Source: Bacillota bacterium
Lineage (GTDB): Bacteria > Bacillota > Clostridia > Tissierellales > Sedimentibacteraceae
Length of the DNA stretch: 6,128 bases
NCBI GenBank assembly: GCA_023416855.1
Contig: JAEZGU010000102.1
Span: 1-6,128 of the forward strand
Direction: 5' to 3'
Shown: positions 1-4,987 of the stretch, piece after piece
Layout: every line of letters starts with the position of its first letter
Position numbering within the stretch: position 1 is the first letter of the stretch
Translations under genes and position numbers: made by a program
Notes under the pieces: generated by a model
Database searches by the model: none
What the model was told of the DNA's origin: nothing
Seen by the model: only the letters and a program-made list of their open reading frames with translations

Positions 1-1
1 G

Positions 2-64
2 CCTCAAGGAGAGTACGATGACACTCTATCTAATAAAACTATTATACAGTATTATCCTGTATAA
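2..64 (+). CDS. Possible C-terminal tail of an unidentified gene (partial)
   Basis: An open frame enters from the left edge and stops at TAA 62-64, giving about 20 residues that include EYDDTLSNK and end in YYPV. I do not recognise the family. The tail is too short to prove it is coded, and a second frame is also open here (to a stop at 78-80), so this may be chance. If real, it ends about 70 nt before the lipoprotein gene and reads in the same direction. Confidence 0.25.
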   Translation, partial: PQGEYDDTLSNKTIIQYYPV

Positions 65-71
65 ATATACT
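43..71 (+). promoter_or_regulatory. Candidate sigma-A-type promoter for the lipoprotein gene
   Basis: A TATACA element (43-48) and a TATACT element (66-71) are separated by 17 nt, a fair match to TTGACA/TATAAT. The transcript would have a leader of roughly 57 nt before the ATG at 135. The same stretch holds overlapping inverted repeats (ATACAG 44-49 with CTGTAT 57-62; ACAGTAT 46-52 with ATACTGT 67-73) that could be an operator. AT-rich DNA gives many such matches, so this is tentative. Confidence 0.3.
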
Positions 72-119
72 GTTAACTAAGGGTTATAGGTTACCTTAAT
101 CAACCTAAATTAATTATAT

Positions 120-125
120 AAGGAG
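120..125 (+). promoter_or_regulatory. Ribosome binding site of the lipoprotein gene
   Basis: AAGGAG lies 9 nt before the ATG at 135. It fixes that start and agrees with the signal peptide beginning at that methionine. Confidence 0.8.
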
Positions 126-134
126 AAAATTATC

Positions 135-500
135 ATGAAAAAAATATTAGCACTATGCTTAGTTATGATTTTTATATTTATAGGTTGTTCATCAGATAAA
201 CTGCCAAACAAAGAGCCTGATGTAGTTGGATTAATCTATAAAATTGAAAACGAAAGCCAAAGAATTTTGGTAGTTAAAGATATAGAAAGTGTAAATATCC
301 CTTATGATGAATGGTTTGAAGCAGGAAATTATGCGGCATTTTTCAAGGTAGATAAAGATACCACCATTATCAAAGATGAAAATACATTGGATTTTTCTGC
401 TTTAGAAATAGGACAAAAGGTTGAACTTTGGCATACAGGAATTTTGGCTGAATCCTACCCAATGCAAGGGCAAGCAGTTTACATTAATATAATAGAATAA
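135..500 (+). CDS. DUF3221-like lipoprotein, 121 aa
   Basis: This is a small predicted surface lipoprotein of unknown function. The N-terminus is a lipoprotein signal peptide: two lysines after Met1, a hydrophobic stretch from Ile4 to Ile16, and a lipobox F-I-G-C with Cys18 as the acylated residue; Phe at the -3 position is a tolerated variant of the usual Leu. The mature part (about 28-121) is a compact beta-rich domain. Its layout is G-x-I-x-x-I near the start, ILVV in the middle, AAFFKVDKDTTI, then GQKVELWHTGILAESYP and a closing QGQAVYI. That layout and the final ESYP-x-QG signature resemble the DUF3221 (YobA-like) lipoproteins of Firmicutes. The match is from memory of the family, not a search. 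The gene is a single unit closed by a strong terminator hairpin immediately after the stop codon. Membrane anchoring on the outer face of the cytoplasmic membrane is expected; the molecular role is unknown. Confidence 0.8.
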   Translation: MKKILALCLVMIFIFIGCSSDKLPNKEPDVVGLIYKIENESQRILVVKDIESVNIPYDEWFEAGNYAAFFKVDKDTTIIKDENTLDFSALEIGQKVELWHTGILAESYPMQGQAVYINIIE

Positions 501-533
501 AAAATTGGGTCACTTCACAATGACCCAATTTTT
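500..533. terminator. Bidirectional intrinsic terminator
   Basis: A perfect 13-bp hairpin: AAAAATTGGGTCA (500-512) pairs with TGACCCAATTTTT (521-533) around an 8-nt loop. Both arms carry an A/T run, so it gives a U-tract in either direction. It ends the lipoprotein transcript on + and the four-gene operon on -, whose last gene stops at 549. Confidence 0.9.
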
Positions 534-548
534 CAGTAATTCTTATTA

Positions 549-1094
549 TTAGTGTAATTTAAACTCTTCTTTTAAAATATCCATATATACATCATCATAA
601 AATGTACCTTTTAAGTAATAGGATTGTCTTCTTCTGCCTATTTCTTTAAAACCGACCTTCTTATAACAATTTATAGCAGCTTCATTAAATGAAAACACCT
701 TTAGCATAATATTGTTTAAATTTAAATAGTTAAATCCAAAATACAATAATAAATTAAGTACATCCTGTCCATATCCTTTGTTACGATTTTCTTCATCTCC
801 GATAAACAATCCAACTTCAGCACATTGCTTTGATTGATCAAGATTATGAATTCCACAGTTACCTATTAATTTATCATCTTCCAATCTTACAATAGCAAAT
901 TGATTTTGATTTGAATTATTAGTAATCCATTGTTTTTCGGCTTCCAAAGATACAACTCCGTTAGATGTTCCCAATCCATCCGTTACATTAAAATCATTAA
1001 GCCATTTAACATAAACTTCTGCATCTTCCACATTCATCGGTGACAAATATACTTTCTTTCCTACTAATTTTTTATAATACTTCACACTCTCCAC
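549..1094 (-). CDS. GNAT-family N-acetyltransferase (RimJ/RimL type), 181 aa
   Basis: Predicted cytoplasmic acetyl-CoA-dependent N-acetyltransferase; the substrate is unknown (protein N-termini, polyamines and small amines are all used in this branch). The RimJ/RimL-type opening GKKVYLSPMNVEDAE (12-26) is followed by the beta-4 segment LIGNCGIHNLD. The acetyl-CoA pyrophosphate-binding loop is R104-N-K-G107-Y-G109. The motif B region (FSFNEAAINCYKKVGF, about 134-149) carries the usual Asn137 and Tyr144. Length is normal for the family. The start is uncertain: the first possible codon is GTG at 1094, with an AAGG only 3 nt away. A second in-frame GTG at 1085 (residue 4) has GGTGG 5 nt upstream and would give 178 aa; the family fold does not need the first three residues. 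It lies 16 nt after the NimA-like gene, so it is very probably the last gene of the operon, and it ends at the shared terminator. Confidence 0.88.
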   Translation of the reverse strand: MESVKYYKKLVGKKVYLSPMNVEDAEVYVKWLNDFNVTDGLGTSNGVVSLEAEKQWITNNSNQNQFAIVRLEDDKLIGNCGIHNLDQSKQCAEVGLFIGDEENRNKGYGQDVLNLLLYFGFNYLNLNNIMLKVFSFNEAAINCYKKVGFKEIGRRRQSYYLKGTFYDDVYMDILKEEFKLH

Positions 1095-1110
1095 CAGCCT
1101 TATATTAAAA

Positions 1111-1674
1111 TTATTTCATTCTTCCCCATTTCATTTCTTCACCATTTATATCATATTTTTTTCTTTTTGCTGTTATATCATGAATTTCTATTTTAAATAT
1201 ATTCATCGCTTTTAATCCTGATTCTACTGCTAAACTAAAATAATCCATTTTAGTTGGTGTATATTTTTCACATATAAGTCTAATAGCTTTTAATTTTTCT
1301 TCATTTTCTTCGACTAATGCTATTTTCCCCTTTAAAATAGCAGATTCATACTCAGTGGTAAATACTTTGCTTATCAGTTCTCCTGCCTTGGACTTATCCT
1401 TAGCAATTTCAATTAGTTCTTCCTTTGAAAAATTCTCGGGAATATTAATATTTCCTACAAAAGCTACACTTACTATAGGATTTTTCTCAAATACTTTTAC
1501 TTTCTTGCCATCTAATGCAGAATGAAAATATAAATTGTCTCCATCCCTAACTATGGAAAGAGGTATACCATATGGTTCGTTGTTTTCATCAATCATGGAA
1601 ACCACTCCATAGCTTGCTCTGTCTATAACCTCAATTCCAAATTCCCTACTCATTTCCCTATCTTTTCGTCTCAT
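1111..1674 (-). CDS. Pyridoxamine 5'-phosphate oxidase-fold flavin protein, NimA-like, 187 aa
   Basis: Predicted cytoplasmic FMN-binding split-barrel protein of the NimA-like branch. Some members reduce 5-nitroimidazoles to amines and so confer resistance, but most clostridial homologues have no tested substrate. The start MRRKDREM is the typical opening of this branch. The barrel continues with ASYGVVSMIDENNEPYGIPLS (about 20-40), then the cofactor-region strand NLYFHSALDGKKVKVFEKNPIVSVAFVG (47-74) with His51 and the GKK flavin-phosphate signature. A helical insertion (about 80-105) and a strand with E108-Y-E-S-A (SAILKGKIAL) follow, and the protein ends in the usual C-terminal KIEIHDITAKRK segment. 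Length is typical. The ATG is supported by AGGTAGG about 6 nt upstream. It sits 38 nt after the hydrolase stop and 16 nt before the GNAT gene, with no terminator in either gap. I cannot tell from sequence whether nitro-drugs are substrates. Confidence 0.9.
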   Translation of the reverse strand: MRRKDREMSREFGIEVIDRASYGVVSMIDENNEPYGIPLSIVRDGDNLYFHSALDGKKVKVFEKNPIVSVAFVGNINIPENFSKEELIEIAKDKSKAGELISKVFTTEYESAILKGKIALVEENEEKLKAIRLICEKYTPTKMDYFSLAVESGLKAMNIFKIEIHDITAKRKKYDINGEEMKWGRMK

Positions 1675-1712
1675 GCTTTACCTACCTCTTTGTTCAATAT
1701 TCAAAATTAACT

Positions 1713-2399
1713 CTATTTATTAATAAAAGCAATTGTTTTTTCAATAATCATATTTGTTTCTTCTCCTTCATTAAACACTTCAAAACCATGTTCCCCTTTT
1801 GAATGAAGTAAAAATTCTACCTCGCATCCTAAGTCTCTTACACTTTTAATGAAACTATCATTGCAATCCGGTGCATATACATCATCAAATGCCCCCATAG
1901 CAATTAAAAATCTCGGTAAATGCTGCTTTTTAATCATATCTATAATACTTGTATCTATTTTACCATAATAAACTATTATTTTATTTATAAATCCTGTGTT
2001 TATTTCCATTATATTTTTAATTCCTGTCTCTACCCCTGAAGAAAAAGCTAAAATATTTAAATTACTTCTGTTTATTAGTAATTCATTGGAATTATCAAGT
2101 ATATAATAAATTAGGTCTTTTATATCCTCAGGATTTTCTTCCGGTCGCCAATTAAATACAACCGCATTGAACCCATATGCAGCTATAACTTTCCCCCAAG
2201 ATTGAAATAGCTTTAAGTCTTTTATGCTATCGATTTGAGCGCTACCATGCACTAAAATTACAGTAGGAACGCTTGAAAAGTCACCTTTATCAGAATAATA
2301 TACATCAAGCTTCAATGACCTTCCATTGATTTCTTTATAAATAACATCTTGTCGCTTCTTTACTGCATCCATATTTGGATGCTTAAACAATAAGTCCAT
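1713..2399 (-). CDS. Alpha/beta hydrolase, 228 aa
   Basis: Predicted soluble alpha/beta-fold serine hydrolase of the small dienelactone-hydrolase-like type; the substrate is unknown. Strand beta-3 and the oxyanion loop read VPTVILVHGSA (44-54), with the HG at 51-52. The nucleophile elbow is A118-F-S120-S-G122 (in NILAFSSGVE), a variant of G-x-S-x-G with Ala at the first position. The acid is probably Asp172 or Asp173 in MGAFDDVYAP. The catalytic base is His204 in the C-terminal GEHGFEVF segment. All three triad positions are therefore present in the right order and spacing. There is no signal peptide. The ATG overlaps the end of the upstream kinase gene by 17 nt and has a GGAGG (minus-strand reading of 2409-2413) 9 nt upstream, inside that gene, which suggests translational coupling. 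Whether it is an esterase, thioesterase or peptidase cannot be told from this. Confidence 0.85.
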   Translation of the reverse strand: MDLLFKHPNMDAVKKRQDVIYKEINGRSLKLDVYYSDKGDFSSVPTVILVHGSAQIDSIKDLKLFQSWGKVIAAYGFNAVVFNWRPEENPEDIKDLIYYILDNSNELLINRSNLNILAFSSGVETGIKNIMEINTGFINKIIVYYGKIDTSIIDMIKKQHLPRFLIAMGAFDDVYAPDCNDSFIKSVRDLGCEVEFLLHSKGEHGFEVFNEGEETNMIIEKTIAFINK

Positions 2400-2907
2400 A
2401 TTTTAAATCCTCCAAATATAATACTACTTGCTTTTTGCTTTTTAGGATAACAATTTTTTGTTTGTATTTTTGTATTGTTTCATTGTATTGCAATTTCTTT
2501 TCTTTTGATCTTCCGCCTAATAAAATCCACTTAATAAATTCATAATCAAGTTTTTCATTACAATTAGGAGCCATACTTTCTCTTGTTTTACCATAATACT
2601 TTATGTAGCGCTTAAAAGCCTGATACAAGCACTTAAACCTTGAAAAGCACATAAATACAATGATATCAGCTTCCTCTAACCTTCTATCCCTACAAAGATT
2701 TGTATAATTTCCATCGATAACCCAATTATTGTTATCATCTAAAAACCTTTTCACCATAGCTATAGCAATTTTTTCATCCCGTTCTTTCCAATTTTCTTCA
2801 AACTGAATTTTATCTAAATATAATACCGGGTAATTATATAAAATTCCTATCTGATTTGCTAAAGTTGATTTTCCAGAACCACTGTATCCAATTATCGCTA
2901 TCTTCAT
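2383..2907 (-). CDS. P-loop NTPase/kinase of the FlaR (topology modulation) family, 174 aa
   Basis: Small cytoplasmic nucleotide-binding protein of the adenylate-kinase-like superfamily, usually named FlaR or topology modulation protein. The naming is historical and the phosphorylated substrate is not established. The Walker A loop G7-Y-S-G-S-G-K13-S14-T15 follows the first strand MKIAII. A substrate-side LD pair is at 31-32. The conserved WVIDGNY block is at 62-68, followed by the R-R-L-E-E-A-D helix and a Walker B-like strand DIIVFM (81-86). A basic lid region (RYIKYYGKTRESMAPNCNEKLD, starting at Arg100) and the KWILLGGRSKEKK segment are typical of the family. Length is normal. The ATG has GAGGT a few nt upstream. 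It is the first gene of the minus-strand operon and overlaps the hydrolase start by 17 nt. Confidence 0.88.
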   Translation of the reverse strand: MKIAIIGYSGSGKSTLANQIGILYNYPVLYLDKIQFEENWKERDEKIAIAMVKRFLDDNNNWVIDGNYTNLCRDRRLEEADIIVFMCFSRFKCLYQAFKRYIKYYGKTRESMAPNCNEKLDYEFIKWILLGGRSKEKKLQYNETIQKYKQKIVILKSKKQVVLYLEDLKYGLIV

Positions 2908-2952
2908 TTTGACCTCAATGATTTTCTACTACTTTATCTTTGTTTATCTATA

Positions 2953-2961
2953 TGTTATAAT
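2953..2961 (+). promoter_or_regulatory. Extended -10 promoter of the beta-helix protein gene
   Basis: A perfect TGnTATAAT element (TG at 2953-2954, TATAAT at 2956-2961) sits about 50 nt before the ATG at 3014. The -35 position holds only a weak TTTATC (2933-2938), which is acceptable with an extended -10. The -10 hexamer overlaps the proposed -10 of the divergent operon. Confidence 0.55.
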
Positions 2962-2987
2962 AATACCAAATATTTGAAAAAATACAA
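2960..2987 (-). promoter_or_regulatory. Candidate promoter of the four-gene minus-strand operon
   Basis: Read on the minus strand, TTGTAT (2987-2982) and TATTAT (2965-2960) are separated by 16 nt. The -35 element is weak (TTG only). It lies about 52 nt before the kinase ATG and partly coincides with the divergent promoter on the other strand. Confidence 0.35.
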
Positions 2988-3013
2988 GTATTCACTTTGA
3001 AAGGGAGTGTAAC

Positions 3014-3991
3014 ATGACTAATTTAAAAATTGATTCTTCCGCAAGCTTAGTCGGCAAGCTCAGATTAGGAAATAATGTATATGCTGCTCAAGGAGCAGTG
3101 CTTAGGTCAGTTGATGATTCCCTCAAAATAGGAAATGATACATGGATTCTTGAAAATTCAGTGCTTATAGGTACAAAGGAGCATCCCCTAATAGTTGGAA
3201 ACAAGACTGTCTTTGGACACAAGTGCATTGCAATTGGTACAGAGGTTGGTAATTTATGCGAAATAGGTAATTGTGTAATATTTTTACCCGGTTCTAAAAT
3301 CGGTAATATGTGCATTTTTGGTGAAGGAACAATTATACCCGAAGGAATGGTTATACCGGATGAGTCAGTTGTTGTAGGAAGACCCGGTAGAATTATTAGA
3401 AAACTAACTGAAAATGATAGAAACATGATTGCAAGAATGAGAGGAAATAATGTTTCATTAAGTGCATTTGTTGAAAATATTGTTTGTTACGAATCAAAGG
3501 AAGGTGAAAAAATGGGAACATTATATGAATACAATGGCATAAACCCTATAATTTCTGAATCAGCATATATTTATGATTCTGCTGAAATTACCGGAAATGT
3601 TAAAATAGGAGATAACTCCATAATTGCATCTGGCGTTAGAATAATTGGCAATTCTCATGGTCCTGTGAAAATAGGAAACAATGTTCAAATATTAGAAAAT
3701 TCAGTACTTCATTTACTTCCAGACAATGAGCTGATTATTGAAGACAATGTAATAATCGGTCCAGGCTGCATGATTCACGGTACAACAATTGGTTCAAACA
3801 GCATTATTGAATCAGGCTCCATAATATGCGATTATAGTAATTTAGGAAAAAATACATTAGTTAAATCAGGTACATTAGTTAAACAAAGAAGTATTTTTGA
3901 AGATAACGAAATTTTAGAGGGTTATCCTGCGAAAAATACAGGAATCAATCAAGAACTACTTTCTAAACCTGCTTGGGCAATAAAAAGATAA
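3014..3991 (+). CDS. Tandem hexapeptide-repeat protein with two gamma-carbonic-anhydrase-like domains, 325 aa
   Basis: Two left-handed beta-helix domains are fused in tandem, each resembling the YrdA/PaaY-type gamma-carbonic-anhydrase family. Domain 1 (about 4-131) and domain 2 (about 181-311) both show [LIV]-G-x-x-x-x hexapeptide turns. They align through KIGNDTWILENSVL (38-51) and KIGNNVQILENSVL (219-232), which shows an internal duplication. Domain 1 ends with the family signature VVVGRPGRIIRKLTENDR followed by a helical tail (132-160); domain 2 ends with EGYPAKNTG. At the three metal-ligand positions domain 1 has Ile52, His69, Ile74 and domain 2 has His233, Pro250, His255, so neither domain alone has a full site. 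The glutamine of the family N-I-Q-D motif is Leu in both, so ordinary carbonic anhydrase activity is doubtful; a scaffold, acyltransferase-like or altered metal role is possible. The ATG has AAGGGAG (3001-3007) 6 nt upstream. The usual family length is about 160-200 aa, so this is roughly double. Cytoplasmic; no signal peptide. Confidence 0.85.
   Translation: MTNLKIDSSASLVGKLRLGNNVYAAQGAVLRSVDDSLKIGNDTWILENSVLIGTKEHPLIVGNKTVFGHKCIAIGTEVGNLCEIGNCVIFLPGSKIGNMCIFGEGTIIPEGMVIPDESVVVGRPGRIIRKLTENDRNMIARMRGNNVSLSAFVENIVCYESKEGEKMGTLYEYNGINPIISESAYIYDSAEITGNVKIGDNSIIASGVRIIGNSHGPVKIGNNVQILENSVLHLLPDNELIIEDNVIIGPGCMIHGTTIGSNSIIESGSIICDYSNLGKNTLVKSGTLVKQRSIFEDNEILEGYPAKNTGINQELLSKPAWAIKR
3496..3514 (+). 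promoter_or_regulatory. Internal in-frame ribosome binding site and ATG at the domain junction
   Basis: AAAGGAAGGTG (3496-3505) is followed after 6 nt by ATG 3512-3514, in frame with the beta-helix gene (Met167). It lies between the two domains, so initiation here would make domain 2 alone (159 aa). It may be a live internal start or the remains of the start of a once separate gene. Confidence 0.45.
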
Positions 3992-4013
3992 CCATTAGTT
4001 GGTTATCTTTTTA
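3981..4013. terminator. Intrinsic terminator between convergent genes
   Basis: AAAAAGATAACCA (3982-3994) pairs perfectly with TGGTTATCTTTTT (4000-4012) around a 5-nt loop, with one further T-A pair outside. The stem includes the TAA stop codon of the beta-helix gene. T-runs on both strands let it also end the AraC-type transcript coming from the right, whose gene stops at 4035. Confidence 0.88.
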
Positions 4014-4034
4014 GATTAATAACAAAGTCATAAA

Positions 4035-4907
4035 TTATCGTTTATTCATCATTTTAACAGGAATCCACACTTCGCTATAAGCATAATTTTCTTTAACCTT
4101 ATCCATTTTAGTAAATGAAAATGTTGGAACATTGATTACCTCATAACCTGAAGTAGGTAACCATTCTGCATATACTTTTGCCATAGTGTTTTGTAATGTA
4201 GAAGGAAACGGTCCTTCATTTGGAAACACTGCCCATGTTCCAGCCTCAACATGCACTTTATCCAATTTATCACTTACATTATTTTCGGTTGTTAAAACAC
4301 CGATCAAGTGAGTTAAATCTCCTTCTTCTTTTAAGAAATTAGCATCTGCATCATAAGAAACATTTACTATTTCATAAGGTTCAATGTTCTGCAAGGAACG
4401 CATTTCTTTTCTTTGTTCCTCAGTTATGCTCATTGCAAGCTTTACAATTTCATTATTAACTCCTTCAAATTGCATTGGTACTCTTTTACTTACTCCCGCT
4501 AAATTAAACGCAGGTTTTTCTACAATTCTAAATTCCATAGTTATTCCTCCCTTAACTGTTATTATGAATGAAAGCTTGGGAAATGATTTTGTTAAATGTT
4601 GTTTTGATACATCTGAGGGTAAATAACCACTCCACTTTTTAAATGCTCTTGTAAATCCGTCTAATGATTGATATCCATATTTAAAAGCAACGTCTGTTAC
4701 TTTTTCCCCATTTAATAAATCATTATTAGCTTCTGATAGCTTTCTATTTTTGATATATTCACTAAGTGTCATACCTGAAAGATAAAAGAATATCTTTCTG
4801 AAATGAAAATCTGAAACACCAGCATAATCAGAAATTTCATCAAGTGATATATCTTCGGTTAAATGTTTTTCAATATAGTCAATCACATTATTCAACTCAT
4901 TTAACAT
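4035..4907 (-). CDS. AraC-family regulator with C-terminal GyrI-like effector-binding domain, 290 aa
   Basis: Predicted DNA-binding transcription factor that senses a small, probably hydrophobic or drug-like ligand. The N-terminal AraC/XylS DNA-binding domain holds two helix-turn-helix units: about 21-44 (SLDEISDYAGVSDFHFRKIF) and about 69-93 (VTDVAFKYGYQSLDGFTRAFKKW). A linker reaches a GyrI-like (SOUL/BmrR-type) ligand domain from Met124 (MEFRIVEKPAFNLAGVSKRV) to the closing YSEVWIPVK; Glu279 in that motif is a candidate ligand contact by analogy with BmrR and GyrI. I chose ATG 4907 because AAGGAGGG lies 5 nt upstream. An ATG at 4964 is also in frame but has no ribosome binding site, and its 19 extra residues look unlike the family. 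A second strong start signal exists inside the gene at the domain boundary. The gene stands alone at the end of its transcript. Its targets are unknown; the radical SAM gene upstream and its own promoter are the nearest candidates. Confidence 0.9.
   Translation of the reverse strand: MLNELNNVIDYIEKHLTEDISLDEISDYAGVSDFHFRKIFFYLSGMTLSEYIKNRKLSEANNDLLNGEKVTDVAFKYGYQSLDGFTRAFKKWSGYLPSDVSKQHLTKSFPKLSFIITVKGGITMEFRIVEKPAFNLAGVSKRVPMQFEGVNNEIVKLAMSITEEQRKEMRSLQNIEPYEIVNVSYDADANFLKEEGDLTHLIGVLTTENNVSDKLDKVHVEAGTWAVFPNEGPFPSTLQNTMAKVYAEWLPTSGYEVINVPTFSFTKMDKVKENYAYSEVWIPVKMMNKR
4536..4553 (-). promoter_or_regulatory. Internal in-frame ribosome binding site and ATG before the GyrI-like domain
   Basis: On the minus strand AAGGGAGG (4553-4546) is followed after 7 nt by ATG (4538-4536), in frame with the AraC-type gene and coding Met124. 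The SD codes for the linker Lys-Gly-Gly. Initiation here would make a free 167-aa GyrI-like protein without the DNA-binding domain. Confidence 0.55.
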
Positions 4908-4912
4908 TGTAT

Positions 4913-4920
4913 CCCTCCTT
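4913..4920 (-). promoter_or_regulatory. Ribosome binding site deciding the AraC-type gene start
   Basis: AAGGAGGG on the minus strand lies 5 nt before ATG 4907. It is a near-perfect Shine-Dalgarno and argues against the upstream in-frame ATG at 4964. Confidence 0.85.
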
Positions 4921-4930
4921 TCATGAATAC

Positions 4931-4939
4931 ATAATATCA
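4931..4939 (-). promoter_or_regulatory. Candidate extended -10 promoter of the AraC-type gene
   Basis: On the minus strand TG (4939-4938), one base, then TATTAT (4936-4931) forms an extended -10. The leader to the ATG at 4907 would be only about 17 nt, just enough for the ribosome binding site. No good -35 is visible. Confidence 0.4.
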
Positions 4940-4957
4940 CAGGAATTTTTATAATAC

Positions 4958-4985
4958 TCGACATATGTAATATAAAATATATCGA
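4958..4985. repeat. Inverted repeat between the radical SAM and AraC-type genes
   Basis: TCGACATAT (4958-4966) and ATATATCGA (4977-4985) form a 9-bp inverted repeat with one G-T pair in RNA and a 10-nt centre. It lies 2 nt after the radical SAM stop and 22-29 nt upstream of the AraC-type candidate -10. It lacks a U-tract, so an operator fits better than a terminator, but both are open. Confidence 0.4.
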
Positions 4986-4987
4986 AT

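Noticed and set aside
3..80. Alternative open frame at the left edge ending at a stop at 78-80
   Set aside because: A short, strongly hydrophobic composition typical of random AT-rich DNA; nothing distinguishes it from chance.
65..134. Riboswitch or other structured RNA in the lipoprotein leader
   Set aside because: The leader is too short and its repeats too weak; I recognise no known riboswitch core.
3088..3426. Open frame on the minus strand inside the beta-helix gene (112 codons)
   Set aside because: It lies wholly antisense to a convincing hexapeptide-repeat coding frame; its proline/serine-rich translation is the mirror of the Gly/Asn/Ile repeats and it has no own ribosome binding site.
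4384..4626. Open frame on the + strand inside the AraC-type gene (80 codons)
   Set aside because: Antisense to the well-supported AraC-GyrI coding frame, with no family resemblance.
4908..4964. N-terminal extension of the AraC-type protein from an ATG at 4964
   Set aside because: No Shine-Dalgarno before it, residues unlike the family, and it would run through the likely promoter; the ATG at 4907 has a near-perfect one.
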